A stretch of 45,790 bases of DNA from a virus. The stretch lies in IMG/VR virus record IMGVR_UViG_3300034418_012525, positions 1 through 45,790 of that record; one strand, given 5' to 3'. The position numbers were made by a program, and so were the translations under genes. The first letter of the stretch is position 1. Every line of letters begins with the position of its first letter. The notes below the pieces were generated by a model. That model saw nothing but the letters and a program-made list of their open reading frames with translations. It was not told where the DNA came from and made no database searches. Of this stretch, positions 8,526 through 17,114 are shown piece after piece.

Positions 8526-9337
8526 TAATCATGCTGAACTTCGTATTTTATGTTCCTATCTTCTTTAAAGAAATGTTCTTTTTTTGCCGATTCAATCCAA
8601 AATGAAACCTCGTCTTGGGTCACCTTATTCTCACCATTTTTGTAATTCCAAAAAATGGATCCTTCTCTCATATTCGTGTGTTTGTAACCTATTCTAGGTA
8701 TCGTCATAATTTTATTAGAATTATACGTCATTCGTAATAGGAACTCATAAACAAATGTTAGTTTCATTGAGGGTTTAAAACCTCCAAACTCTTGGAACAA
8801 TTCTTTTAAAATAACCATTCCACTACTTTGAAAGTTTTGATAGTTTAGTAATACTTCGTTAGTCAAATATCCAATTTCAGAATTCATATTCGCCGCAAAT
8901 GTTGCTTCATTTGTAAAACCCGCAAATACACCTTTTTCATCCACATCCACAACCAATGGTAAAAATCCACCAACTTCAGGATATGCGGTCATATATCTTT
9001 TTACATTCTTAAACCAAATTGATGAATATTCATCATCAAATTCAGCAATTGATACCCACTTACTATTTGATTTTTCAACACCCAAATTAACTTGACTTGA
9101 AAAGTCAGTTGGTCCATCATTTTGAATAATGTTAACAGTTAAACCGCTAAATTCAAATTCATTTAGATAACTAACCAAATTTTCTTCACCTGAATGAACA
9201 ATAACAAGTTCATTTGGTAATAACTGTTGATTATGAACTGATGTAATAAAAGTTCTAAAAAAAGTGTCAAATTTTTTATGTTTTGTGCTTTCAATCGGCA
9301 AAATTACCGAAACGTCTATATTTTCCATATTATTCAT
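8525..9337 (-). CDS. Family 2-like (GT-A) glycosyltransferase
   Basis: About 270 residues. The N-terminus has the nucleotide-sugar-binding Rossmann-like start (DVSVILPIE) and LLPNELVIVHSG. The usual DxD site is represented by WVSIAEFDDEY, and an acceptor-side segment follows (GGFLPLVVDVDEKG; FGGFKPSM). This matches GT2-type inverting transferases acting in the cytoplasm. Donor and acceptor cannot be read. The ATG at 9337 is preferred over an in-frame TTG at 9346; another ATG lies at 9328. It overlaps the stop of the GT-B gene upstream, indicating coupled translation in the middle operon. It is the last sugar gene before the sigma factor. Confidence 0.75.
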   Translation of the reverse strand: MNNMENIDVSVILPIESTKHKKFDTFFRTFITSVHNQQLLPNELVIVHSGEENLVSYLNEFEFSGLTVNIIQNDGPTDFSSQVNLGVEKSNSKWVSIAEFDDEYSSIWFKNVKRYMTAYPEVGGFLPLVVDVDEKGVFAGFTNEATFAANMNSEIGYLTNEVLLNYQNFQSSGMVILKELFQEFGGFKPSMKLTFVYEFLLRMTYNSNKIMTIPRIGYKHTNMREGSIFWNYKNGENKVTQDEVSFWIESAKKEHFFKEDRNIKYEVQHD

Positions 9338-10394
9338 TAGTTTCAACTTTTAATTTTTCTAATTGAGTTTCAAAATTTTCTTTTCTTACTTGAATAAATC
9401 TGTTGAATGTTTCAAGTACTATATTCTGAAAATCTTCCATATTTTGATATTTCTTTGCAGTCTCCAAACCTTGTTCATATAACTTTTCAGAAATGTTATC
9501 TTCCAACCAATTTTGAATAAAATCAGCAACGATATCAACCATTTCATTTACATTGAAAGTCCAAATACCATTATCATCATTCATCCATTCAGGTTTAATG
9601 TTTGGTACCTTACCAATAACAGGTGTTTTAGACGCCATACTTTCCAAAGGAAAGGTTCCAAATCCTGAAAGATCATCTACCCATACAGAAACGAAAGAGT
9701 CTCTTAAATACTCTGAAAATTGTTCCTCACTAATACCTCTCATATCACGGAATGTGATCCAACGGAATTGTGGGTATTTTAAATAAAATGATTTAATAAT
9801 CTTCATAGTGTCTCTCTGATCACGAGTATGAATAGAAATTATTGGTTTTGACGGTTTGTCTTTTTCTTTAAATACAGGTGATAATACAGGAGGAATAATA
9901 TCAAACGTCACGTTCTTCATTATTCCTTCAACATAGTTCTGTTGTTGTTCAGATGTTGTGATTGACTTCAAAAAACCATATTGACTCCAAGAAGTTCCTG
10001 GTTGCAAAGTCTCCAACATATAATCATACGCTTGACACAATACGATTTTTCCTGATGGGATTTGAGATAGTTGTTCCAAAACGTGACCATAAAGTTCAGG
10101 AATGATTACATAATCTTCAGGCGAAATCTGTAGATTCTGTTCTTCAATTGATTCATGTGGAATGCCTTCATATCCCTCACTTAACCAAGAAGAAACTCCT
10201 TCATAATCATTTTTTTCGTGAAGAATAATTGCATTATACCCGTTATCTTTTAATACCTTTGCCATCTGATAAATGTATCTTATTGATGCTCTGGCATTTC
10301 CTTTTGTGTCTTGAACCAAGAAATATATTCTTGATTTTTTATCATTCAAATTTTGAATTGATTTTTCAACTTTTAATAATGTTTCCTTATCCAT
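9330..10394 (-). CDS. GT-B (GT4-like) glycosyltransferase
   Basis: A 354-residue protein with two Rossmann-like halves. The N-terminal half has SRIYFLVQDTKGNARASIRY. The C-terminal donor-binding half has PIISIHTRDQRD, then RWITFRDMRG, then VWVDDLSGFGTFPLESMASK, the E-x7-E-like signature of GT4-type retaining transferases. This is a cytoplasmic sugar transfer enzyme of unknown donor. The C-terminal tail is helical and charged. It sits one base from the 90-residue gene upstream and overlaps the GT-A gene downstream, so the two transferases may act in sequence. Confidence 0.75.
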   Translation of the reverse strand: MDKETLLKVEKSIQNLNDKKSRIYFLVQDTKGNARASIRYIYQMAKVLKDNGYNAIILHEKNDYEGVSSWLSEGYEGIPHESIEEQNLQISPEDYVIIPELYGHVLEQLSQIPSGKIVLCQAYDYMLETLQPGTSWSQYGFLKSITTSEQQQNYVEGIMKNVTFDIIPPVLSPVFKEKDKPSKPIISIHTRDQRDTMKIIKSFYLKYPQFRWITFRDMRGISEEQFSEYLRDSFVSVWVDDLSGFGTFPLESMASKTPVIGKVPNIKPEWMNDDNGIWTFNVNEMVDIVADFIQNWLEDNISEKLYEQGLETAKKYQNMEDFQNIVLETFNRFIQVRKENFETQLEKLKVETNE

Positions 10395-10395
10395 A

Positions 10396-10668
10396 TTATA
10401 AATGTTTTAATATTTCATGTCTTAATAATGTATTAAATGCTAAACGAAAGGGAATAGTTAAATTTTTTGCGTGATGAATACCCAAATTTTCATCAATTTC
10501 GTTTTCTTCGTTAAAAATAGATTCAATCATTAATTTTATCCCTTCATATTTTGCAATAGAAATGTGTTGTTCAGTTGCACCTGTCGGTATGTTAACACTA
10601 TATGAAATGAATTTATCCAAAGCATCCAAATCAATATAGTACTTTTCTCCCAATATATCTAGCATCAT
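10396..10668 (-). CDS. Conserved small phage protein, 90 aa
   Basis: A 90-residue protein with a pattern I associate with a small uncharacterised family in T4-like phages: EKYYIDLDALDKFISYS, then TEQHISIAKYEGIKLMIES, then NLTIPFRLAFNTLLRHEIL. No catalytic motif is visible; a mixed alpha/beta fold is likely. It overlaps the HAD-like gene upstream by four bases (ATGA) and lies one base from the GT-B gene, so it is embedded in the PhoH-glycosyltransferase part of the middle operon. Confidence 0.6.
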   Translation of the reverse strand: MMLDILGEKYYIDLDALDKFISYSVNIPTGATEQHISIAKYEGIKLMIESIFNEENEIDENLGIHHAKNLTIPFRLAFNTLLRHEILKHL

Positions 10669-11318
10669 TTTTTTAATTTTAATTGGTTATATAGATCTTT
10701 TAGATCGTTTATTTCTGAAATTTCATAATCAGCATTAAAATCTTTGTTATAAGTTGTTCCAAGTTTTATAACCGTTTTATTTTTGGGTTTTGATTTTATA
10801 ATTTCAGGATCGGCGGTCACAATGATTTCGTGATCTTTCCATATATTATCAAATGTTGTATTAGAATAAAATTTAATCGTTTCAATTAAACAACCATATT
10901 TTGATAAGAAAAATAAACTAGCGGGTTTGCTTTTTAAAACCTCATATGAAATAATTGACAAATTATGATCATCACGAAGATCCTCATAGATCTCATTTAG
11001 ACTTTGAAATGTTTTACTGTCCAATGAAGGCGCATGTCCAAAAATTTGCATTGGAAAATCCACATAAAAGAAATTATTTAAATCATCTTCAGATTTAAAT
11101 TTAAAATTTTCAATTAAGTTTGATTTATCTTTAATCGGCAAATTTAATTCATACTTAAATTCGTCTTCAAGATCAATTTCAATGAACTCTTCCTTTTCCT
11201 CATCAAAAACTGACGTTTTTTCTTCTTGGAATTCGTCAACATAAAATTTTTGGTATATCTCAGATGCTTTTACGTATGTGTTTCTTAAAACATCATTAAT
11301 ATCAAACGCTATTTTCAT
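10665..11318 (-). CDS. HAD-like protein with altered motif I
   Basis: A 217-residue protein beginning MKIAFDINDVLRNTYVKA. This resembles HAD motif I of deoxyribonucleotidase-type phosphatases (FDxDGVLRDT). The second Asp of the DxD pair is Asn here (D6-I-N8), so phosphatase activity is doubtful. The later core strands TIKFYSNTTFDNIWKDHEII and KTVIKLGTTYNKDF fit a Rossmann-like fold. The middle is an acidic insertion (residues 30-70). It overlaps phoH by four bases. It may be a degenerate or regulatory nucleotidase; this is inference. Confidence 0.5.
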   Translation of the reverse strand: MKIAFDINDVLRNTYVKASEIYQKFYVDEFQEEKTSVFDEEKEEFIEIDLEDEFKYELNLPIKDKSNLIENFKFKSEDDLNNFFYVDFPMQIFGHAPSLDSKTFQSLNEIYEDLRDDHNLSIISYEVLKSKPASLFFLSKYGCLIETIKFYSNTTFDNIWKDHEIIVTADPEIIKSKPKNKTVIKLGTTYNKDFNADYEISEINDLKDLYNQLKLKK

Positions 11319-12022
11319 GATTCATATTTTTTTAATATTTCTCCAATCAAAGGATTTCTAATAACATCTTCTTTTTCAAACTTAAAAATTCCAATATTTT
11401 TAATGTCATTAAACCTTGACATCGCATCATACAAACCTGATTGTGTTTTATCCTTATATCTGTCCGTTTGATCAATATCACCTGATATGAAAAATTTACT
11501 ATTGAAACCGATTCTTGTCAATAGTAATTTCATTTGTGATGGAGTTGAATTTTGTGCTTCCTCAAAAATCAAGATTGAATTATCTATATTCATACCTCTC
11601 ATATATGCCAAGGCAAATACTTCAATTACATCATTTTCTTTAAGTTTTTCTCTCGCATCTTTTCCGATTATCTTATTTAAAAGATAATATGAAGGAAAAA
11701 TATAAGGATCCAATTTTTCTTCCAAATTACCAGGTAATGAACCTAATTTTTCTTCAGCTTCAACAGCAGGTCTGACAATGATTATTTTTTCATATGAATT
11801 ATCCTTATCCATTAATAAATCAATTGCCGCTCTCATCGCAATATAAGACTTACCAACACCCGCAGGGCCTGTACAAATGGTTATCTCATTTTCTCTGAGA
11901 TATTCATAATAATTTTTTTGATTTTCTGAAAGAAACTTTCTTCTTGTTCTTTTACCGATAATATGATTGATTAAATCCTTCCTGTTATTAAAATCCAAAC
12001 TCTTCTTACCTCTTTCCGGCAT
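11315..12022 (-). CDS. phoH: PhoH-like ATPase
   Basis: A 235-residue single-domain PhoH-family P-loop ATPase. The Walker A motif is GPAGVGKS (residues 52-59). Other family motifs are IIIVRPAVEAEEKLGSLPG, the Walker B region SILIFEEAQNSTPSQMK, and the sensor strand KFFISGDIDQTD. The length is typical of phage and stand-alone PhoH domains. PhoH is common in marine phages; RNA- or nucleotide-related roles have been proposed, but its function in infection is unsettled. It lies 20 bases downstream of the nucleotidyltransferase gene in the middle operon and is translationally coupled to the HAD-like gene. Confidence 0.92.
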   Translation of the reverse strand: MPERGKKSLDFNNRKDLINHIIGKRTRRKFLSENQKNYYEYLRENEITICTGPAGVGKSYIAMRAAIDLLMDKDNSYEKIIIVRPAVEAEEKLGSLPGNLEEKLDPYIFPSYYLLNKIIGKDAREKLKENDVIEVFALAYMRGMNIDNSILIFEEAQNSTPSQMKLLLTRIGFNSKFFISGDIDQTDRYKDKTQSGLYDAMSRFNDIKNIGIFKFEKEDVIRNPLIGEILKKYES

Positions 12023-12041
12023 CTATTAAAATTTTAAGTAG

Positions 12042-12437
12042 TTATTCATTCTTATAAAACTCCAAAATTTTTGTGGTTGAGTAGTCCGAAAGTCTGTCAA
12101 AATAAATAATATTCTCAAACAAATCACCACCAATTATTTTTTTGTTTTTATAATCCGATCCAATGACCATAGTTTTAGAATTCCAATTTTTTATTTCGTT
12201 AACTAAACTATAATCATCATTAAATATTACGACACTATCAACATAAACTAAAGACTCCAACATCTCTTTTCTTACGTTCATCGTATTAAAAGGTCTCTCA
12301 GGTCCCTTTAATTTTTTAATCCTATCATCCGAATCTATACCGACACGAACTTTCCCAAAAGTACTAGCTAATTTTAATAAACGAATATGTCCTACGTGTA
12401 AAACATCAAAAGTACCGTTTACCCAAACGTTATTCAT
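12042..12437 (-). CDS. HldE/TagD-type nucleotidyltransferase
   Basis: A 131-residue cytidylyltransferase-like protein. GTFDVLHVGHIRLLK carries the HxGH nucleotide-binding motif (residues 14-17). It continues with DSDDRIKKLKGPERPFNT, then VYVDSVVIFNDDYSLV, then the C-terminal STTKIL. The LKG-x-x-RP and STT elements favour the ADP-heptose-synthase C-domain (HldE/RfaE2) branch over glycerol-3-phosphate cytidylyltransferase, but the substrate cannot be fixed by eye. It would activate a sugar phosphate to a nucleotide sugar for the surrounding transferases. Its start overlaps the end of the zinc-ribbon gene by eight bases. Confidence 0.8.
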   Translation of the reverse strand: MNNVWVNGTFDVLHVGHIRLLKLASTFGKVRVGIDSDDRIKKLKGPERPFNTMNVRKEMLESLVYVDSVVIFNDDYSLVNEIKNWNSKTMVIGSDYKNKKIIGGDLFENIIYFDRLSDYSTTKILEFYKNE

Positions 12438-12600
12438 TATTTAGATCAATTTTATCACATCTGTGACAAACTAAAAAACCCGCTTCAATATAAGGGATAG
12501 ATGTGATTTTATTTGTAAATTTACCACAATTTTCACAATTCATATAACCATACAAAAATCGTAGTTTTAATATTCTGAAAAGTTTATTAATTTTTTTCAT
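12430..12600 (-). CDS. 56-aa zinc-ribbon protein
   Basis: A short frame starting at ATG 12600. The basic helical N-terminus (MKKINKLFRILKLRFLYGYM) is followed by two CxxC knuckles, MNCENCGKF and VCHRCDKI, 25 residues apart; these would bind one Zn. No larger domain is present. It overlaps the fucosyltransferase-like gene upstream by 14 bases and the nucleotidyltransferase downstream by 8 bases, as expected for a real gene in this overlapped operon. The function is unknown; a nucleic-acid-binding or protein-adaptor role would be typical of such ribbons. Confidence 0.65.
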   Translation of the reverse strand: MKKINKLFRILKLRFLYGYMNCENCGKFTNKITSIPYIEAGFLVCHRCDKIDLNNE

Positions 12601-13303
12601 GTAATTTCATTTGTATATAATTTGACTGACAAAGTCCCAACCACCATTGCATTTCACTAAAACTACTCATTCTTGTACCATATAAATTTTTTGCCATACC
12701 TCCTAAATATTGATCTATTAATATGTCTTGCATACCTTCTACAGTAGTAAAATCTCCGAATTTAGTTCTTTTTGGTGTGGTATAAACATCATATTTATTT
12801 TTTATTACGTCTGTAACATCATTATCGTCACAAGTTAATAGAATTTTACCTTCTAAATTATCCATAATTTTAAATAAATTTTCTATTTTAAAAAATTTAC
12901 CCCAAGATTCATACTCTTGCTCAAAACTTCTGAAAGTTCTTACACTAACAGTATTAAAATCACCTAATTTATCTTTTTCTTCTTTAACTCTTTCTAAAAT
13001 ATAATCAACAGGTTGTAATGTTTTTATTACATTTAAGTATTTTTGTTTAAGTTCATTAGATAATGTGTTTTTTTCTTCATCTTCTAAGGTATTCATTTCT
13101 TCATGTATAAATTTACAACTATTTACTATTTTGCTTGAATGTCCTTTATAGATATTTTTATAAATGTCATTAAATTCACATCTAACACCACCACCGGTTT
13201 CAGGTATTTTCCATATTAAATTAATTTCATCATACTCTGCAATACATGAAATTATACATTTCATTCTATTTGAAATTCCACCATATGGTCTACAATGAAT
13301 CAT
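12587..13303 (-). CDS. Fucosyltransferase-like (NodZ/POFUT-type) GT-B
   Basis: A 238-residue protein with the landmarks of the fucosyltransferase GT-B superfamily (GT11/GT23/GT65-like). The N-terminus is CRPYGGISNRMKCIISCIAE, corresponding to the G-x-GN-R motif. VSVRTFRSFEQE stands in place of the HxRRxD loop. KILLTCDDNDVTDVIKN is a donor-site strand, and the C-terminus is GGMAKNLYGTRMSSFSEMQ, corresponding to the SxFS donor loop. It is shorter than most members. It probably transfers a GDP-activated deoxysugar, but donor specificity is inference. It overlaps the GT-D gene upstream by four bases. Confidence 0.65.
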   Translation of the reverse strand: MIHCRPYGGISNRMKCIISCIAEYDEINLIWKIPETGGGVRCEFNDIYKNIYKGHSSKIVNSCKFIHEEMNTLEDEEKNTLSNELKQKYLNVIKTLQPVDYILERVKEEKDKLGDFNTVSVRTFRSFEQEYESWGKFFKIENLFKIMDNLEGKILLTCDDNDVTDVIKNKYDVYTTPKRTKFGDFTTVEGMQDILIDQYLGGMAKNLYGTRMSSFSEMQWWLGLCQSNYIQMKLHEKN

Positions 13304-13977
13304 ATTTTATTGGTTTTATATTGTCTGTGATAACTTCTAGTTTGTTTACCAACAAATGGATCCCATATAGATCCAAAATCAATCATAGTACATCTATCTC
13401 CGATAACATCGTAAAGTTCGTCTACAATTACATTTGTGGCCATAGATGCCGATAAACCAAATACTACATCTTTATATTTTTCAGTCATTTTAATCATGTC
13501 GAGTTTAATCCTTTCTTTATCTAAAAAACAATTACGTGAAGGTACGGTAATAAAATCACAATATTTGATGTTTAAGTTTTTTAAGTTATCGTTTGACACT
13601 ATTACAAAATTTCTTTTTTCTAAAGAATCTATTAAAGTTTTTAATTTACCATTAAGAGTAACATCTTCCCATATTCCGGCATTTACCCAATCTACAGATA
13701 TTTTATTATCATTTAAAAAAGGTAGTAATCTATTTAAGATATTTTTTATTTGTCCATGATCTAAATTCCATATTGCCTTATAATAACCTTTATTATTTTT
13801 TAATGCTAAATTAAGACCATCTTTTAATTCTGGAAAGTAAATATGTGAGTCACAATTTTGACCCTGTACTCCCATAGCACAAAACCACTCTCCATCTCCC
13901 CATCTGGTAAATGAAAAATGTTCTTTTTTATTTAACTTATCTATATAAAATTCTATTGGATGATTTTTTATATTCAT
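13300..13977 (-). CDS. GT-D fold glycosyltransferase (DUF1792-like)
   Basis: A 225-residue protein. FSFTRWGDGEWFCAMG near the N-terminus contains the R-x-GDGE motif whose D-x-E pair (D28, E30) binds metal and UDP-sugar in GT-D fold enzymes of the DUF1792 type. Later segments WVNAGIWEDVTLNG, VVFGLSASMATNVIVDELYD and TMIDFGSIWDPFVG match the expected order of that fold. The known prototype adds glucose to streptococcal adhesin glycans; the acceptor here is unknown. Such enzymes are unusual in phages. It lies 11 bases from the sulfotransferase gene. Confidence 0.7.
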   Translation of the reverse strand: MNIKNHPIEFYIDKLNKKEHFSFTRWGDGEWFCAMGVQGQNCDSHIYFPELKDGLNLALKNNKGYYKAIWNLDHGQIKNILNRLLPFLNDNKISVDWVNAGIWEDVTLNGKLKTLIDSLEKRNFVIVSNDNLKNLNIKYCDFITVPSRNCFLDKERIKLDMIKMTEKYKDVVFGLSASMATNVIVDELYDVIGDRCTMIDFGSIWDPFVGKQTRSYHRQYKTNKI

Positions 13978-13988
13978 AATTTACGAAT

Positions 13989-14618
13989 TTAATACCCTAA
14001 CATTGAAACATCGTACTTATCATATAAGTGTACTTGTTTACCTGTTGATGATGAAGGTTTTATGTTTATTTTAGGTAAAAATAAAGTATTATCACCAATA
14101 AATTGCTTAATTATTTTTAGTTGATTTTCTAAATCAACACAAAGATCTTCATATTTTATAATTAAATCTGATTGTTCACAGGATTTAATAGATTCATTTA
14201 TATAATATTTTATTTTACCGTCTAAATCATTACACTTAATATTACTATATTTACAATGAGGTTTATATTGATTTTTAACCGCCATATCTATTGGATGTCT
14301 CATAATATATACTGTTTTACATCCGGGAAAATTTTCTTTAAGTACATCATTAATAAACATAAAATGACCATGTTTAATGGCAAAACGATCTGAGTTTTTT
14401 AGATTATCTTTAATAAACTTAATAACTTCATTAAAATTTTTAACTCTCCAAGATCTGTCAAATGCACCTACAAATTTACCTTTACCAAAATCTAATGAAT
14501 TTCCACCAATTTCTCTTCCGATATAGTATCCAAACGCTTCAAATATTTCAGTAATAACTCTACTTCCCGTACCACCAAAACCACCAATAAAAATTTTATT
14601 AACTATTTCTTCTTTCAT
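13989..14618 (-). CDS. PAPS-dependent sulfotransferase
   Basis: A 209-residue protein with sulfotransferase landmarks. The 5'-phosphosulfate-binding loop is IGGFGGTGSRVITEIFEAFG (residues 11-30), the 3'-phosphate-binding segment is KTVYIMRHPIDMAVKNQYK, and a DLIIKYEDLC strand follows. It would move sulfate from PAPS to a hydroxyl, most likely on a sugar given its neighbours. No membrane segment is visible, so the enzyme is cytoplasmic. It overlaps the GNAT gene by 20 bases. No PAPS synthesis gene is in the window, so the host would have to supply PAPS. Confidence 0.75.
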   Translation of the reverse strand: MKEEIVNKIFIGGFGGTGSRVITEIFEAFGYYIGREIGGNSLDFGKGKFVGAFDRSWRVKNFNEVIKFIKDNLKNSDRFAIKHGHFMFINDVLKENFPGCKTVYIMRHPIDMAVKNQYKPHCKYSNIKCNDLDGKIKYYINESIKSCEQSDLIIKYEDLCVDLENQLKIIKQFIGDNTLFLPKINIKPSSSTGKQVHLYDKYDVSMLGY

Positions 14619-15021
14619 ATTTCATAAATATATACTTTTGATTTCTAATGATTTTAACTTCACCTGTTTCTATAAAACCTAAAGATTTATATAAGTTTTT
14701 TGCAAAGTTATTTTCAAAAACCCATAAAGTGGCGTATGATTTATCTTTTAAGTATTCTAAATAAGCTTGACGAGCATAACCTTTTCTGCGAAAATTAGGA
14801 TGAATATCACAACCAACTTCATCACCATTAGTTCTAATATAACCAACTCTTTCGTTATTGACTTCAATAATAAACCAATTAGGTTTTGTAGTATTAAACC
14901 AATTTAAACTTTCATCATACGTAAAAATAGAATCATTTTCTAAAAATCTACGTGTAGAATCATCATTTCTAACTTCAAGTAAGAAATCAATATCATTTAT
15001 GGTTAATGGTCTCAATTTCAT
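14599..15021 (-). CDS. GNAT N-acetyltransferase
   Basis: A 140-residue GNAT protein from ATG 15021, which overlaps the stop of the aminotransferase gene by one base (TAATG). The start MKLRPLTINDIDFLLEVRND is typical. The acetyl-CoA motif A appears as GCDIHPNFRRKGYARQAYL (V/I-x-x-x-x-R-x-x-G-x-A), and the C-terminal NFAKNLYKSLGFIETG is the usual motif B. Next to a sugar aminotransferase, the best guess is N-acylation of an amino sugar, as in dTDP- or UDP-amino-sugar pathways; a protein-acetylating role cannot be excluded. Confidence 0.8.
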   Translation of the reverse strand: MKLRPLTINDIDFLLEVRNDDSTRRFLENDSIFTYDESLNWFNTTKPNWFIIEVNNERVGYIRTNGDEVGCDIHPNFRRKGYARQAYLEYLKDKSYATLWVFENNFAKNLYKSLGFIETGEVKIIRNQKYIFMKYERRNS

Positions 15022-16202
15022 TACCAACCTTTTTTTATTGTCTCAACAATATATTCTCTTTCTTCAGGTGTTACCCACCAACCAACAGGTATTGAAACAA
15101 TTTTGTTTATTGTTCTATCTAAATTAGGTAGATTACTAACATATTCTCTAACGCAAGTGTGTTTATCATTTCTTTCATGAACTTGAGATACTGAAATATT
15201 GTGTTTTTCCATATGTTTATAAAAACCATCTCTATCTTCAACTAACATTGAGTATATCCAAAATGCAGAATCAAAACCATCTTCTCTTTTTAACAATGTA
15301 ACACCATTTACCTCTTTTAAGTTTTCATCGTAGTATTTGGCATTTTCTCTATGCTTACTAATAATTTCATCAGCATGTTTTAAATTTTCAATACCAACCG
15401 TAGCGCAAACATCATTCATATGAAACTTAAAACCCCATTCCTCAATATCGGCCTCACATCTAAAATCTTTTCTATCACTGTCTCTGTCAATACCATACCA
15501 CCTAATTAACCTTGCCCTGTCATTTAATTTTTTATGTGGTGAAAAAAGCAACCCACCATCTACAGATGTTATATGTTTAATTGCTTGTAAAGAAAACATT
15601 GTTAAATTACCATGTGTACCGATAAGTTTACCTTTGTATTCTGAACCAAAAGAGTGTGCACCATCTTCAATAATAGCGGGTTTAAAACCATACATACTAT
15701 ATGCTCTTTCTTGAATTTGTTTAACTTTTTCTAAGTCATTCGGATAACCACCCCAATGTACCAACATTATTACTTTTGTTTTTGGTGTAATTTTTCTGGC
15801 TAAATCATCTAAATCCATATTTAAAGTAGTTGGGTCAATATCTACCCATTTTATTTTAAGATTATTTGCCAATATAGGCCAGTTTGAGGCGGTACAAGTC
15901 ATCGGTGTAGCTAAAACTTCATCTCCATCTTCTAAACCTGGCCATTTTGATTCATACATTAAACTACCAAATTTAGTCAATTGATTTATTGAAGGCTTTT
16001 TTAATAAATGAAGTGCTAAATGTAGGGCAGATGTTCCTGCATTTACAGTAGAAATATAATCGTGGTTAAATCTTTGTTTTAATATTGTTTCAAATTCATC
16101 TACTTTTGGTCCTTGACCTATGTAACCACTGTTTAAAACTTTACCCACTTCTTCAGCTGCGGTAGGTGACATAAAAACTTTAAATAAGTCTATTTTTTTC
16201 AT
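15021..16202 (-). CDS. DegT/DnrJ/EryC1-type sugar aminotransferase
   Basis: A 393-residue PLP-dependent enzyme. GYIGQGPKVDEFE is the usual N-terminal motif, VNAGTSALHLALHLL binds PLP phosphate, and IIEDGAHSFGSEYKGK contributes D180 and H183. MFSLQAIKHITSVDGG places K209 as the Schiff-base lysine. WVDIDPTTLNMD and SIPVGWWVTPEE complete the pattern. These enzymes aminate nucleotide-linked keto-sugars. There is a short insertion around residues 68-90 compared with typical members. No matching 4,6-dehydratase is in the window, so the keto-sugar must come from the host or from genes outside it. A 74-base AT-rich spacer precedes it. Confidence 0.88.
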   Translation of the reverse strand: MKKIDLFKVFMSPTAAEEVGKVLNSGYIGQGPKVDEFETILKQRFNHDYISTVNAGTSALHLALHLLKKPSINQLTKFGSLMYESKWPGLEDGDEVLATPMTCTASNWPILANNLKIKWVDIDPTTLNMDLDDLARKITPKTKVIMLVHWGGYPNDLEKVKQIQERAYSMYGFKPAIIEDGAHSFGSEYKGKLIGTHGNLTMFSLQAIKHITSVDGGLLFSPHKKLNDRARLIRWYGIDRDSDRKDFRCEADIEEWGFKFHMNDVCATVGIENLKHADEIISKHRENAKYYDENLKEVNGVTLLKREDGFDSAFWIYSMLVEDRDGFYKHMEKHNISVSQVHERNDKHTCVREYVSNLPNLDRTINKIVSIPVGWWVTPEEREYIVETIKKGW

Positions 16203-16276
16203 AATTTTAATTTTTTAAAAAATTAATCATTTTATATAAAATATGTATTATTAAATACATTTTTAATTTAAAAGTT

Positions 16277-17098
16277 CTATAACCATTTTTCAGTTATGTT
16301 ATTTAACAACTCGTCATAATTATTGTGACCAAAAATTTTAGATCCCGATAACTTTTCCATCCAAGATCCGGTTCTCCAAACTTCTCTATTTGCTGAGGTA
16401 CAATTAGGACAATTATATATAAAAAGATCACCACCAAAATATGCTGGTATTACTGCATCACCTGCGGGTGAGATATGATGATCTGAGTTAGCTAATATCA
16501 TAAATTGAACTTCGTTGTAAATTTTATTTGTTTCTAATAACAAATTTTCAATATCAATAACTTCAGGATGTTTAGTTAAAACTTCTTTATCTCCAATATC
16601 TACAGAGTTTTGATGTTTATCTTTTTGTAATTTAAATTTTTCTGAGTTATCAGGAGGTCTAAAATACACTATTTGAAATTTATGTTTTAACATAGAAAAC
16701 ATTTTGTCTAATGTAACAGAATCAAAGTAATTATGTGGGTGAGACATCCATTCCTTAGTGTTTTTATTGTGAATTGTTAATATTGGTTTATCATAAACAA
16801 ATTTATCATTTTTATATACTTCATTATAAGGTGGAGGAGTCCAATTATTATTAATAAATTTTGGACCTTTAAGTGTATAACACGAAGTATTATGTTCTTC
16901 AGGATGTAATATTTTTGCTAAAATAGGTGGATCAAAATGTTTATTCTCTTCTGAATGATTTTCAGAAAAATAAAAAACAGGTTTAGTGCCTATTTTACTT
17001 TTAGTGTACTCTAATTCTCCTTTTAAAAAACTATTATAAGCTACTGGTGCGTAATACCACAAAATGTAGCCAAATTCGTCAAATGCTTCAATTTTCAC
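16277..17098 (-). CDS. Putative GT-B-like transferase, uncertain
   Basis: A 273-residue protein not firmly recognised. KPILTIHNKNTKEWMSHP and KHKFQIVYFRPPDNSEKF resemble the strand-loop starts of a C-terminal GT-B domain. EVQFMILANSDHHISPAGDA followed by VIPAYFGGDLFIYNC resembles its donor-side glycine loop. WRTGSWMEKLSG is near the C-terminus. The context (between an aminotransferase and a double glycosyltransferase) supports a sugar-transfer role. The start is GTG at 17098, which begins KIEAFDEFGYILWYYAP after Met. No membrane segment is visible. Confidence 0.5.
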   Translation of the reverse strand: MKIEAFDEFGYILWYYAPVAYNSFLKGELEYTKSKIGTKPVFYFSENHSEENKHFDPPILAKILHPEEHNTSCYTLKGPKFINNNWTPPPYNEVYKNDKFVYDKPILTIHNKNTKEWMSHPHNYFDSVTLDKMFSMLKHKFQIVYFRPPDNSEKFKLQKDKHQNSVDIGDKEVLTKHPEVIDIENLLLETNKIYNEVQFMILANSDHHISPAGDAVIPAYFGGDLFIYNCPNCTSANREVWRTGSWMEKLSGSKIFGHNNYDELLNNITEKWL

Positions 17099-17114
17099 CT
17101 AAAAAATTTTAATA

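Noticed and set aside
16207-16226. 20-base perfect palindrome of A and T
   Set aside because: Low complexity (runs of T and A); no partner copies seen; probably chance in AT-rich spacer, kept only as a note on the cassette boundary.
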